Assembly (NCBI GenBank): GCA_014925825.1
Contig: JACGCK010000009.1
Coordinates: 434,001-498,000 of the forward strand
Origin: Pholiota molesta
Lineage: Eukaryota; Basidiomycota; Agaricomycetes; Agaricales; Strophariaceae
Direction: 5' to 3'
Length of the DNA: 64,000 nt
How positions within the stretch are numbered: position 1 is the stretch's first letter; each line of letters begins with the position of its first letter. This document shows, piece after piece, positions 11,301 to 21,173 of this stretch. Below the pieces are notes generated by a model. The model was not told where the DNA came from, searched no databases, and worked only from the letters and a program-made list of their open reading frames with translations. Both the position numbers and the translations under genes were made by a program.

Positions 11301-12806
11301 AGGCATATCCTCCCAAGGCGCAAAAAATCGCTCGGAGCCGCGAGCTCGCACACGCCGACCTGGGTGCATGGCTAGAATACACGCAGGTTAAACACCGCCG
11401 ACGCGTTGCTCAAACCACCCAATAAACACGATCCACATATGCCATAGGTACGCGCCTGCTCCACCCCCAGCGCTCGCCGCCCAAGGGAGCGACAACGTAA
11501 CGCCCAGAACCTGGGCCTAGAAAGGGCCCGCAGCCGTGGGGCGCGGAGGTGGTAGGAATCCGTATGTCGGACGGGGCGAGCAAAACCCAGCGGGGCAAGC
11601 AAGCAACCGGGCCTAGTATTCAGCGCTCGCCGCAGCGCGCACGGGATAAACGCCTATTTGTGCTATTCCTGGCGCGGGACGCGTATGTCGAAAGGCATGT
11701 ACGGCAGACGGGTGGGTGTATTTATAGGGTGCAGGGCGGCAGCCTGCGGACTGGAGGAAGGGAGGCTATAGGAGGCTATGAATGGATGATGGACGGAGGG
11801 ACGCGCGGGATACGGGGGTGCCAGAATGCGGGGAAAAGCATATCAAGAAGGAAGGACAAGAACGAGCGAAGGGAAGGACGGACAGACGGGAGGGCGACGT
11901 GATTATCTGGGCACACGAATGCAAACGGAGACGGGACGAGAGGTGATCCTGATGCAGAAGTGTGATATAAAGACCACAGGCAGGCGGTCGGCGTCTTCTT
12001 TTCCCTTCCCTCCTGCGCACGCCTAGTAAGAGAGGTCGTCGAGAATCGATGTGATGACAGCAATCCCAACGAAAGTATGAGCGTCCATCGTTGACTGAGC
12101 GTCGGACAACCGCACCCTAAACGAGATCTCTTCCCCGAAAGCCCATTCGCCTGACGCACGCCTGCTCCGCGCTGCGCTGCCGCATGTGGGTGCAGAGCAA
12201 CCCGACGCCGACGCACACCATGGACCACGGCCGCCGCGCCTCCAGCCCAGCCCCTCTATCTCCACTCTCCATCCCCACACACCGCGCACGGGCGTCCGTG
12301 ATCAGGCGACGGGTAAGCAGAGGCAGAACAAAGAAAGGCAGAGCAATGAAAAGAGTGTACACAGAGGCCCCTCCTGCAGCAAACCCCGATGTCCTCCCTA
12401 CATCGGCGGCGCGCCTCGCAGGCCGAAGTACGGATACCGATCGTCCTTCATCGTCAGCGCTTTCCACAGCCTCGGATTTTCAGCAGCACCCAGCTGCGCC
12501 TCGACTGGGTTGCGTGCATGCATGCGTGAAGCATGTGCGGCTGCGATGGGGAGTTTCTGGGCGGATAGCAGGACGCGTGGCCAGCATTAAGTAAGTAGCA
12601 CTGCTGCTGCGCGATCGCCGTCGTCGTCGGCTCCACGGTCTTCCATCCATCCACCTCCGCGCGGACGTCATTCTCATCCTCAAACATCACCAACAGCGTT
12701 CAACGAACTACCACACCACCCTCCTCTTCACCCACCGCGCCCACGCCCCTCCTCCCAGCACCCCACCAACACCCACCCACCCACCAACACCCACACCACG
12801 CAAAAA
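8397..12806. other. Gene-poor stretch; GC-rich from about 11.2 kb
   Basis: No open frame here has a convincing codon pattern, domain or splice-linked partner. The 8.4-11.1 kb part is AT-balanced. The 11.2-12.8 kb part is GC-rich and leads into the 3' end of the next gene, so it probably contains its 3' UTR. A GC palindrome of repeated GCGCGC units sits near 8459-8478. I cannot exclude a small secreted protein or non-coding RNA. Confidence 0.4.
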
Positions 12807-15249
12807 TCACGCCCGCAGCGCCGTCTCCACCGCGCGCGCGCGCGGCGCGCCGCCCGCCGCCGCGGAGCACGAGCCGGAGCGCGTTCGGGAGCGCGCGCGG
12901 GGACTCTGGGGCGGGCTTGCGCTCTGGTTAAGCGGGCTCTGGGGCGGGCTATGTGGGCTGAGGTTTGGGCTTGGGCTATTTGGGCTGGGATTTGGGCTGG
13001 AATTTGGGGATGGTTTTGGGCTGAGATTTGAGCTATTTGGGTTTGGGCTTGGACTTGAGCTTGCATTTGAGCTAACGCTGGTTAGGTGCCGCGGCGACCC
13101 GTGCGGCGTCGCGCTCTCCGCCTCGGGCGGCGTCGACGCCAATCCGAGCGTCTGCGATGGCGGTTTTGAAGTAGTCTCTGCAGCGGCGGCGTCGTGCGTC
13201 TGCTCCTCCTCCTCTTTCTCCTCCTCCTCCTCCTCCTCGTCATCATCATCATCATCAAGCTCGATCTCCATATCATTCACCACGATAAAGTTCCTCTTCC
13301 TCTCCTTCTTCCCCTTCCCCGTCCCCTTCCCATCTCCATTTCCTTTCCCCGAATCCTTCACCGGCAGCGGCGGCGGCGGCGGCGGCGGCTGCCTCCCAAA
13401 CGCACCCCCAATCCGCGCCGGCCCCACGCCGACGAACCGCCCGCTGAACATCTCGTGCGCGCCCACCTCCCGCCGCTCCTCCCCCCATCCCGGCTCTTTC
13501 CGTCCTAGGTCGGCACCATGCTCGCTACGCTCCCGCGACGCCGCGCGCGACCCCGTCGCAGACGCATACCCCGAGCCCGAGCCGGGCGCGCTGAACGTCG
13601 GGTACGAGCGCTCGCGCGACGCCTGCCTCGAGCCGCCGCCGTACGGGTACGCTCCATACGCGGGCACCCGCGCGCTATCCCACGCGCGGCCTTCATTCAA
13701 CTTCGCCTCGACCGCCGCCGGCAGCCTTAGCGCCTCCACCTCCACCTCGCGCGGCTCCACGCTCGACGCGCGCGAGCGCGGGCTGGGGCTGCTCCCGCGC
13801 GACCCCGACCCCGACCCGTCCGTCAGCGCCGGCGTCGGCGGCGCCGCCACGGAGTCGCCGTCCGTGTCCGTGTCCGCGGCGGACTCGGTGTCGGTGCTGA
13901 ACGCGCTGGACTCGGTGTCGGTGCTGAACGCGCTGGACGCGCCGTCGATGCCCGTGCCGTCGTTGCTGGCGCTGTCGTCGGGGTGTGTGTCGGGATGTAT
14001 GTCGGGGTGTGTGGGGTGTGTGGGGTGTGGAGCGGGCGACTGCGCGCGCGGGCTCGCGACCGCGCTGGATGCGACGCTGGGCGCAGCACTGGAATTAACG
14101 CTGGGCGGCGGCGTGTCGAGCAGCGGGAGGAACGAGAAGGCAGGCCGCACGCGCTGCGGCGCGGGGCGCGCGGGCAGGAGGTGCGAGAGCGGCCCTCGCG
14201 GCGCCGGGGGCGGGGCGTGCTGCGTCGGATAGATGTTGGGGCGCGACGGCGGGCTGGTTTTGGGTGTGTGCATCGGCGTCTGCGTCTGCGGCGAGGGAGG
14301 ATTCGACGAGGGTGCGGATGTCGCGGCGGTGGACACGGAGGACGCGGACGAGTGCAGCGAGGAGGAGGAGGAGAGCGACGTGGACGTGGATGTGGTGGTG
14401 GCGGACACGGACGCGGACAGGTGCGAGTGCTCGTGCACCTGCGCGTACCCGTGCGCCCAGGGGTGACGCGGCGGCGGCGTCTGCGGGCTCGGCGGCGGCG
14501 TCGCGTACGGGAAGTACGACTGCGCCTGCGCCTGCGGCGGCGGGGGCTGCACCGGCGTGCGTCTGAAGTTCATCGTCCACGGCGACGTCGTCGTCGGTGT
14601 GGTCATTGCCGTCCTTTCCGCCGTCGTCGTCGACCCCTTTCCATCGCCCGGCCCACACGCATCATACCCATACCCATACCCCCTACCCTCCACCCCGTCC
14701 ACGTCCGCGTCCGCGTCAGGCGCGGGCGCCTCCGCGAGGAGGGGCAGCAGGCCGATCGGGACGCCGGAGAGGTAGTGCCGCTGCGGCCGGCCGGCGAGCA
14801 CGTCCGGGGGCTGGTTCGCGCGCGGCAGCGAGCGCTGGATTTCCTTGAGCTCGAGGAGGTCCCTAGGGGTGGGAGGTCAGGATCCGATCGGATAGGAAGG
14901 GAGGGAGGGGGGAAGGATAAGAGGCGCAGGGTAAAGAGTGTAAAGAGGTAGGATGGACGGGGAAGGGGATGACGCCGGAACAGCAGAAACAGTAATAGCG
15001 AGGCCAATAATAACGACAACGACAACAGCACGAAAAACAGGACACTCACTGGTAAGTCAGCTTCCTCGCGGGCTCCGTCGGCGTGCGGTCCCACTCGTCC
15101 GCGGTGAACACCTCCTCGCTGCCCTCCGCGCAGAAGGCGACGCACTTGCGGTGGTGGCAATTCGAGGTGGGCGGCGCGGTGTCGGGCGTCGTGGCCCCGC
15201 TGCGCGGCAGCGGCGAGGGGGCGGGGGAGAACTTGAGGCAGCCTTTCAT
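12807..15249 (-). CDS. Conserved fungal protein with N-terminal module and long disordered tail
   Basis: Two exons, 15050-15249 and 12807-14862, joined in phase through TYQ|DLL, give about 751 aa. The first 100 residues carry the recognisable part: a Cys/His cluster (NCHHRKCVAF), then DEWDRTP, then KLTYQDLLELKEIQRSLP. To my knowledge this module recurs in uncharacterised fungal proteins. The rest is low complexity: Pro/Ser/Thr tracts, a perfect 27-bp tandem repeat coding SAFSTDTES twice (about 13884-13940), HPTHP-type repeats, a KKERKR stretch next to IVVNDMEIE, a long Asp/Glu run (about 13212-13260) and a Ser-Pro-Asn-Pro tail. No enzyme motif is seen. Function is unknown; nuclear or scaffolding roles would fit the charge pattern but are inference. 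GC is much higher than in neighbours, so long antisense frames here are artefacts. Confidence 0.8.
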
Positions 15250-15338
15250 AGTGTGTGGCGTAGGGTAGCGATTAGTGCTGGTGTTATTGGGTGCTTTTGA
15301 TTGGTAGAGGTCGTTGGGAGTGTTCGGATTCGGATTCG

Positions 15339-15357
15339 GATTCGGAAGAGTGTTTGG
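15339..15357. repeat. Hexamer tandem repeat (TCGGAT)n upstream of the GC-rich gene
   Basis: About three to four tandem copies of a TTCGGA/ATTCGG hexamer lie 90-110 bp upstream of the start codon at 15249, within the presumed 5' UTR or promoter. Confidence 0.6.
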
Positions 15358-15686
15358 GTTCCAGGTTGTGCAGGTGCTAGGAGAGGTCGGTGGTGGTCTA
15401 TATCAGGCACGGAGGCCAGGCGGCGGGGCGGGCGGATACGGGTGGTGGTGATGGGTGTAGCGCACAGCGTCGTGTGCAGTGCTATTGAGGGGTGTGTTTC
15501 CTTGTTTTCCGGAATTTGCACGTCACGGTGCTATGAGGGGCGCGGAGTCGCGGAGTGGCGGCGACGCCAAGGCGGAAACGGAGGTCAGCGGCGGAGGGGG
15601 TCGTTGTCGTTCTGCGAGCGTTGCGGTTTCGCTGTCCCCTCTCCTTAAAATTTGCTCGTCGGACCAATGCGCCGCTTAGGCAGGGG

Positions 15687-15697
15687 TTATATAAATA
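15687..15697 (-). promoter_or_regulatory. TATA-like element upstream of the GC-rich gene
   Basis: TATTTATATAA on the minus strand lies about 440 bp upstream of the start codon at 15249, in otherwise GC-rich DNA, with a CCAAT pentamer close by near 15664. This would imply a long 5' UTR. It could instead serve a plus-strand transcript. Confidence 0.3.
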
Positions 15698-18137
15698 CAA
15701 TGCCTGGAACCGGTCTGCACCACGGAGCTAGTATAAGCAAAGTATAAGCAACCGTCCGCTCCCTCTGGTGGCCGGGCGTGAAACGGGAGGGCGATGGGGT
15801 CCCAAGGGGGCGAGGGGCACGTCGACCGCCGACCCTTGCTCGTGTGCGGCGTGGCGTGTCAGCTGGGGGCTGGAGGGGTCCCTTGGCGGTGCTCGTGTGC
15901 GCGCAATTGGTGTGGTGATAGTCCAAGACGGGTGAGACCGACCCAGGGCGCCGGCCGGCGTTGCAATCGGGGGCGTGCGCGTGGGGTCTCAGGCTGGCTC
16001 TGGCTCTGCGGATGCGGTGTGGGGGCTGGTGCGCGCTGAGGACGACGACGGCGAGGGATGGCGGGTGAGTGGACGCGATTTGGGTTTTGAAAAAGGGAGT
16101 GGCTGGAGCCGAAAGGGGCAGTGGGCGTGCTTGCAACAGCGCCTCCCCGCGATTCCGTTCGGCCGGTCGGACCTTTTATATACACCTCGTGTGCTGATTG
16201 GCGTACACTGCTGCCAATGGACGTCCTCGTTGCGATAATATTTCGCCGTCGCCCTCGGGGTTACAAGAGCATTTTTTTAAAGCCTTCATCAACACCGGTG
16301 GACTACAGAATATTTGTGATGAGCCTCCGTATCCCCCCAGCGGCCCAGCTGCCCTCTCCGCAAAAAACTGCTCCCCGCTCGAGATAGGATTGGTCAAATT
16401 ACGGACCCGTCGTGCGATCATCGAAGCCGCCGGAACACCAACTGACCAGTGCCCATTCACGGTCGCACGAATAATATGAATATAATCGCCCAATAATCGC
16501 CACTCCTCGACCCAGTGGCGCTGCCATCTGCTGCTTGTCTGCTGCTAAAAGTTAAGTCGTAAAAAAAAACCTAAAGTGCTGGCCGCACTCTCACGCGGGG
16601 CGGGGCTGGGAACCATGGGATCTGAGACGTCGTACTTGCTACGTAGGGAGTGACATACAGAAGTAATACGTCGAAAATCTTCCCACTGGCACTTCCCCGC
16701 CGGAACACGTTCTAGCGAGGTAGATGATACGCTAAAGATCCACACTGGCAGCTGGATGCCGGTTAGCCACCGTCAGCCACTGTCAGACGATACCATCCAT
16801 TTATTTCCGACATCGTTAGACGACTATTCTGAGCATCGGATTGGATAAGTATTTCTGTCCACTGGCAGCCGCGGTATCTTATCTATGTTTACCAACAACC
16901 CACGCTACTTTCGCCCACTTTCGCCCTCGGGAGTCGGGACGGTCGTTCGGCATTCAAATATTCAGATCGCATCCGCGCCTCCCCGTTTTCATTTACGAGA
17001 ATACTTGGAGAACACCGCGCGCGCGCGTGCGAGCGCCGACCAACGCCCACGCACGTCGATTATCAGGAGCCTGCAGGTGACTATCGAATTTTCCAGGTGA
17101 CCATTCGAAATCATCCACCGGCGACGTGGGTGTGAAATTTGGAGCTCGCAGACGTACATACGTAGATCTTTGCGTATTGCCCAGAGTATTCTGGACAGGG
17201 CATGACGTGCCCGAGATTGTCAAGGTATACGATAGGAATCGATGATATATTGAATAAGGATGCATGATTATTAGGTGGATGTGTCGGGGATTCTGATAAT
17301 AATACGTAGAAGCCTGATGGAGAGTTCAGTTCAGTTGGTCATGCACAGATCAAATACTTCAGATGCGACTCGGATGAACGATGTCAGAAGACACCCACCA
17401 ACGAGTCGTCCTATTCCAGGTATCATCACGACGATCAGAGCCTGTTTCGCCGTCTATCGATCGTTCCTCCAAGTCCAAGTTCCCAAGACAGGCCTCTAAA
17501 CGTACAAATACACTTACCCAAGCGAAATACTCATTGTTGAACTTGAAGGTTCCAAGTTCTAGCGGCGCTAAGCGCTAAGCGCCGAGTCCCAACAGAATTC
17601 AGAAGCCATCCATCGATCGCTCGAGGAAGGAAAATTGTCAGAATCCTTCTGGCAGTGGTATTCCCGTTCTCCAGGACGTTCGCTTGATTGCTTGACGTCA
17701 GGGAATCAAGCCAGGGATTGTCAATGAAGCAACGTTCACAGTCGGGTATGCTGCAGCATTGCTGCTGGGAGGTGTAACCTTCGATTAGATTGGATTGGAT
17801 GGAAACATCATCATTTCTCTTGCTGATCCCTCATTTCATCTATAAAGCCCAATTATTATGTATCTGCCGTAGTAAAACGAGTTGATATATTGTTCTGTAA
17901 GTCGTAAGAAATCCGAGTGTTATCAGGTATCCTTTCCTCGTCAGGTACAATCCATACACCTAATAAAATTCAAAGTACCCGATATGCGTCGGTTTCATCC
18001 AGCAAACATAAACTGCGGAGTCCTGATTTAATCCTCTAATGGATATGAACGAACAAGCGCGAAAAAATAAAAATAGCGCCCAAGATCAACATTCAACGAA
18101 TGGGAATAATAAGTATCTGCGTCGCTTCGAGATCTAA
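15698..18137. other. Intergenic, no gene seen
   Basis: GC-rich up to about 16.2 kb, then AT-richer. Contains repeated ATAATCGCC units near 16484-16500 and an imperfect GCGCTAA repeat near 17563-17582. The last 130 bp (from about 18010) are the 3' flank duplicated downstream of the second PEBP gene. No gene is supported. Confidence 0.45.
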
Positions 18138-19919
18138 CTAGGTCGTAGGGTCGGGAGCCACAAACATAAATGTCCCTCCGATGGGTGGACCGAGTCCGAC
18201 GGCAGCAGCGAATGCGCTGACGTTCCAGTGGATAATCGAAGCTTCGTCGTCATTCGGGACTAACCTCGCGCTCAGCTCGTCGAACCCGCTCGGCTGGTCG
18301 AAGAGTAGAAAAATATAACTAGCGATATAGATTAGGCTCTAGACTTTCACATAAAGTGTAGTATCCATGCATACCGATGTGCATCCGACCCCGCGCGCGG
18401 GTTCGGCTCTCTGTAATGGGTGATAGCTGGGGTGTTATTCGAGAGCAGCGTGGGCCGCTTGTGGGATTGCAGGTAGAAATTCCCGCCTAGGAAGTGCCGG
18501 ACTTGAGCCACGGTGGGGTCTTGGGGCGTTGGCACGTCGGGATCGAGTTCTACTATGACGAATGGTCCTTTTGAGCGGGATCCTTTCACGTTGAAAATCG
18601 GAGGGATGAGTGTCTCTGGTAAGATAGGATGATGTTAATAAACAACTGATTGTATGTACCCATGAGGATAGTAGATAGTGATCCGACATACCATTTCGCT
18701 GGAGGTGTTCTCCGGCCTGCAGCATAATTGGTTTGGCTCCATTTGTCTGGGGGAAAGTCACTTGTAGCAAGACTTTGGGATCGAAAGGAAGATTTATAGT
18801 TTCTGGAATCTATTCGAAATGTTGATGAGTATTGAGTAGGAGGCAATGATGAACAACGTACATGGGCAGCAGTGAAAGCCCGTTTAACGTCTCCTATGTT
18901 CATGTCCTGCGCGATGCCAAGAGCGGGGCGCTTCTGGGCGGGCTGAGCAACGCGGGCGGGGCCAGGGGCCCGCTTAGCTACGGTAGGGTTAGCAGCAGCT
19001 CCAGAGTCAGACACGGTGAACTATTGAAGAAAACATGCCATAAGTCGTCATAATGCAAATGAGGAAACCGAGGTACTCACGTAGGAGACATCATCGAGCG
19101 AACCGTGTTGCGCAACGGGTACCAAGACAGGCTGATAGTTGGCGGCAGTGTTGATTGACGAGACCTTGTAGAATCCAGCAGGAAGCCCGGCAGGGACATC
19201 CGCAGTCAAGACGCCGTTGACGGCAGCAGCGTTGAGGCCCTTGAAGAACGCGAAGACTCGGGGGTCCGTGGGGGTCGTCTGGTCAAGAGCTGTAAGGCTC
19301 TCGACGACGACTTGCGAGTGACCAATGATCTGGCCCTGCGCGTTAAGCTGTTGGGGGGCGGCCAAGAAGTTCTCCTCGGCATTGACGAAGTTACCGGTCG
19401 CGAAGTTGGCGACGGCCATGGTAATCGTGAATGCGGTGTTGGCGGGGATGGTGTCACCGTTGGCGGGGACGGTGAACTTGGCCGATGGCATGTTGCCTGT
19501 TGACGGGATGGATCCCATTGGGGCAGGGTTACAAGAACCGGTGGTAATCTGCTTCCCGTTGGTGATGGGCAGGTTTGGCACAGTGAGGCAAAAGTTGATG
19601 AAGTTGTTGGACGAGGTCAACGAAGCGACTTGTCCAGCGGTTGGGACATCTTGGCCGTTGTTCTCGAATCCCGTCGCAATAACGTTGGGATCAAGGGCTT
19701 AGAAAATGTACACCGGTAAGCAGCAATGAAGCAAAGTATACTTCCGGAATACTCACTGAGGGAGGACTGAGCATCAGCAATGTTGCCAGAAGCAGCGGTT
19801 GAAGCGGCGCTCGAAGCAGCAGCAGTGAAAGCCCATTTAACGTCTCCTATGTTCATATCCTGCGCGATGCCAACAGAGGAGAAAGCAAAGAGGGCTGAAA
19901 GGAATAATAAGGAAAGCAT
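18138..19919 (-). CDS. Chimeric secreted protein: PEBP N-exon, secreted-protein domain, then PEBP domain
   Basis: Six exons (19757-19919, 19081-19697, 18862-19020, 18692-18809, 18375-18615, 18138-18318) join in phase without a stop to give about 492 aa. Order: a signal peptide ending near SSVGIAQ, the PEBP-type start DMNIGDVKWAFTAA, then a secreted domain with NFINFC, GSCNPAPMG and VAQHGSLDDVSYFTV. Similar secreted fungal proteins are often mislabelled ribosomal protein s17-like. Next come two dibasic KR sites in a Pro/Ala linker, a second DMNIGDVKRAFTAAH, and a full phosphatidylethanolamine-binding-protein domain (DPDVPTPQDP, QVRHFLGGNF, HRYIFLLFDQPSGF). The last three exons are 118, 241 and 181 nt, as in the intact paralogue at 20331-21173. 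The middle domain therefore looks inserted into exon 1 of a PEBP gene. Alternatively two adjacent genes are spliced separately, but no stop separates them. Confidence 0.75.
18866..18920 (-). repeat. 55-bp duplicated PEBP exon-1 segment, inner copy
   Basis: Matches 19819-19873 at 53 of 55 positions in direct orientation. It encodes IAQDMNIGDVKRAFTAA and brackets the inserted secreted-protein block (18921-19818) of the chimeric gene together with its partner. Confidence 0.9.
19819..19873 (-). repeat. 55-bp duplicated PEBP exon-1 segment, outer copy
   Basis: Partner of 18866-18920. Here it follows the signal peptide directly, as in the intact paralogue. The two differences change Arg to Trp in the VK-AFTAA context and one silent base. 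Confidence 0.9.
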
Positions 19920-20330
19920 GATTAGATGAGACGAGGTCTGCAACAGTCGATCTGCTAATGTAGATATTTTCTCCACCATTGTTCTTATAGTATTGGAAGG
20001 TGATACCCTATCTTCCTTGTCTCAGCTCCGGGACAATTTTCAAGTATATTATAAAGTTGACTGCCAGAGTGGGATGAACATCAAATGCGGAACGGTTAAC
20101 GGAGACTGGCATTTGAGGCCAACCAGTGAGAGCCGTCTTCTTGCTGTAGGAACTAGCAAGCACAAACGCTGAATTTTATTGCACTAATCCATTCAATGGA
20201 AGAAGTTGACAAGTAAAGTGCGTCTTGATGTAATCCTCTGATGGATATGGACGAACAAGCGCCAAGGATTAGCGCCCAAGATTAATGCCCAACAAATGAC
20301 TATAAGTATCTGCACCGCTTCGCGATCCAA

Positions 20331-21173
20331 CTAGGTCGTAGGATCGGGAGCGACAAACATAAATGTGCCTCCGACGGGCTGACCGAGTCCGGCCGCGGCA
20401 GCGAATGCGCTGACGTTCCAGTTGGCGGTCGAAGTGTCGTCGTCATTCTGCACTAGCCTCGCGCTCTGCTCGTCGAACCCACTTGGCTGGTCGAAGAGAA
20501 GAAAAATATACCTAGCGACATAGATTAGGCTCTGACATGACACTGAGTGATAAGTAGTCATAAACCATACCGATGTGGATCCGACCCAGCTTGAGGTCTC
20601 GGTTCTCTGTAATGGCTGATGGCTGGGGTGCTATTTGAGAGCAGAGTGGGCCGCGTGTGCGATCCCATGTAAAAGTTCCCGCCTAGGAAGTGCCGGACTT
20701 GAGCGAGGGTGGGTTCTTGGGGCGTCGGTGTATCGGGATCGACTGCTGCTACGACGAAGGGTCCTTTCGAGCGCGATCCTACCACGTTGAAAATCGGAAG
20801 GCGGAGTGTCGCTGGTAAGAGGGACGTTTATAAGCAATTTGTTGTATGGTACCCTTGAGGATAGATAGTGAATAATCGAGTCCGACATACCATTTCGCGG
20901 GAGGTGGACTCCGGCCTGCAGTGTAATTGGCCTGGCGTCGTCTGTCTGGGGATAAGTCACCTGCAGCAAGACTTTAGGATCGAAAGGAAAATTTATAGTT
21001 TCTGAAACCTATTCGGATTCTTGATGAGTATTGCGTAGTAGGTACCTTCAATGACATGATAAACAACGTACATGGGCAGCGGTGAACGCCCTTCTCACTT
21101 CTCCTACGTTCGTATCCTGCGCGATGCTAACAGCGGAGAACGCAAAGAGAATTGACAGGGATAAGGGAAGCAT
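20331..21173 (-). CDS. Secreted PEBP-family protein (phosphatidylethanolamine-binding protein-like)
   Basis: Four exons (21072-21173, 20891-21008, 20571-20811, 20331-20511) give 213 aa, a normal length for this family with a signal peptide. The N-terminus (MLPLSLSILFAFSAVSIAQ) is a clear signal peptide. The start at 21173 is preferred over an upstream in-frame ATG because it places the signal peptide at the N-terminus. PEBP signatures are DPDTPTPQEP (ligand-site Asp-Pro-Asp), QVRHFLGGNF and HRYIFLLFDQPSGF. Family members bind anionic groups or phospholipids, and the yeast homologue Tfs1 inhibits carboxypeptidase Y. The substrate here is unknown. The coding region, the 3' flank (20225-20340) and the 5' flank (about 21236-21375) match those of the chimeric gene, so the two are a tandem duplication. 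Confidence 0.88.

Noticed and set aside
11776..12594. Several overlapping open frames of 110-150 codons
   Set aside because: GC-rich DNA with open frames on both strands at once, no motif, no splice chain; probably 3' UTR or spacer.
13983..14951. Long plus-strand open frame of 322 codons
   Set aside because: Antisense to the GC-rich gene at 12807-15249. Arg/Gly-rich shadow translation caused by high GC; the minus-strand frame has the conserved module and proper splice sites.
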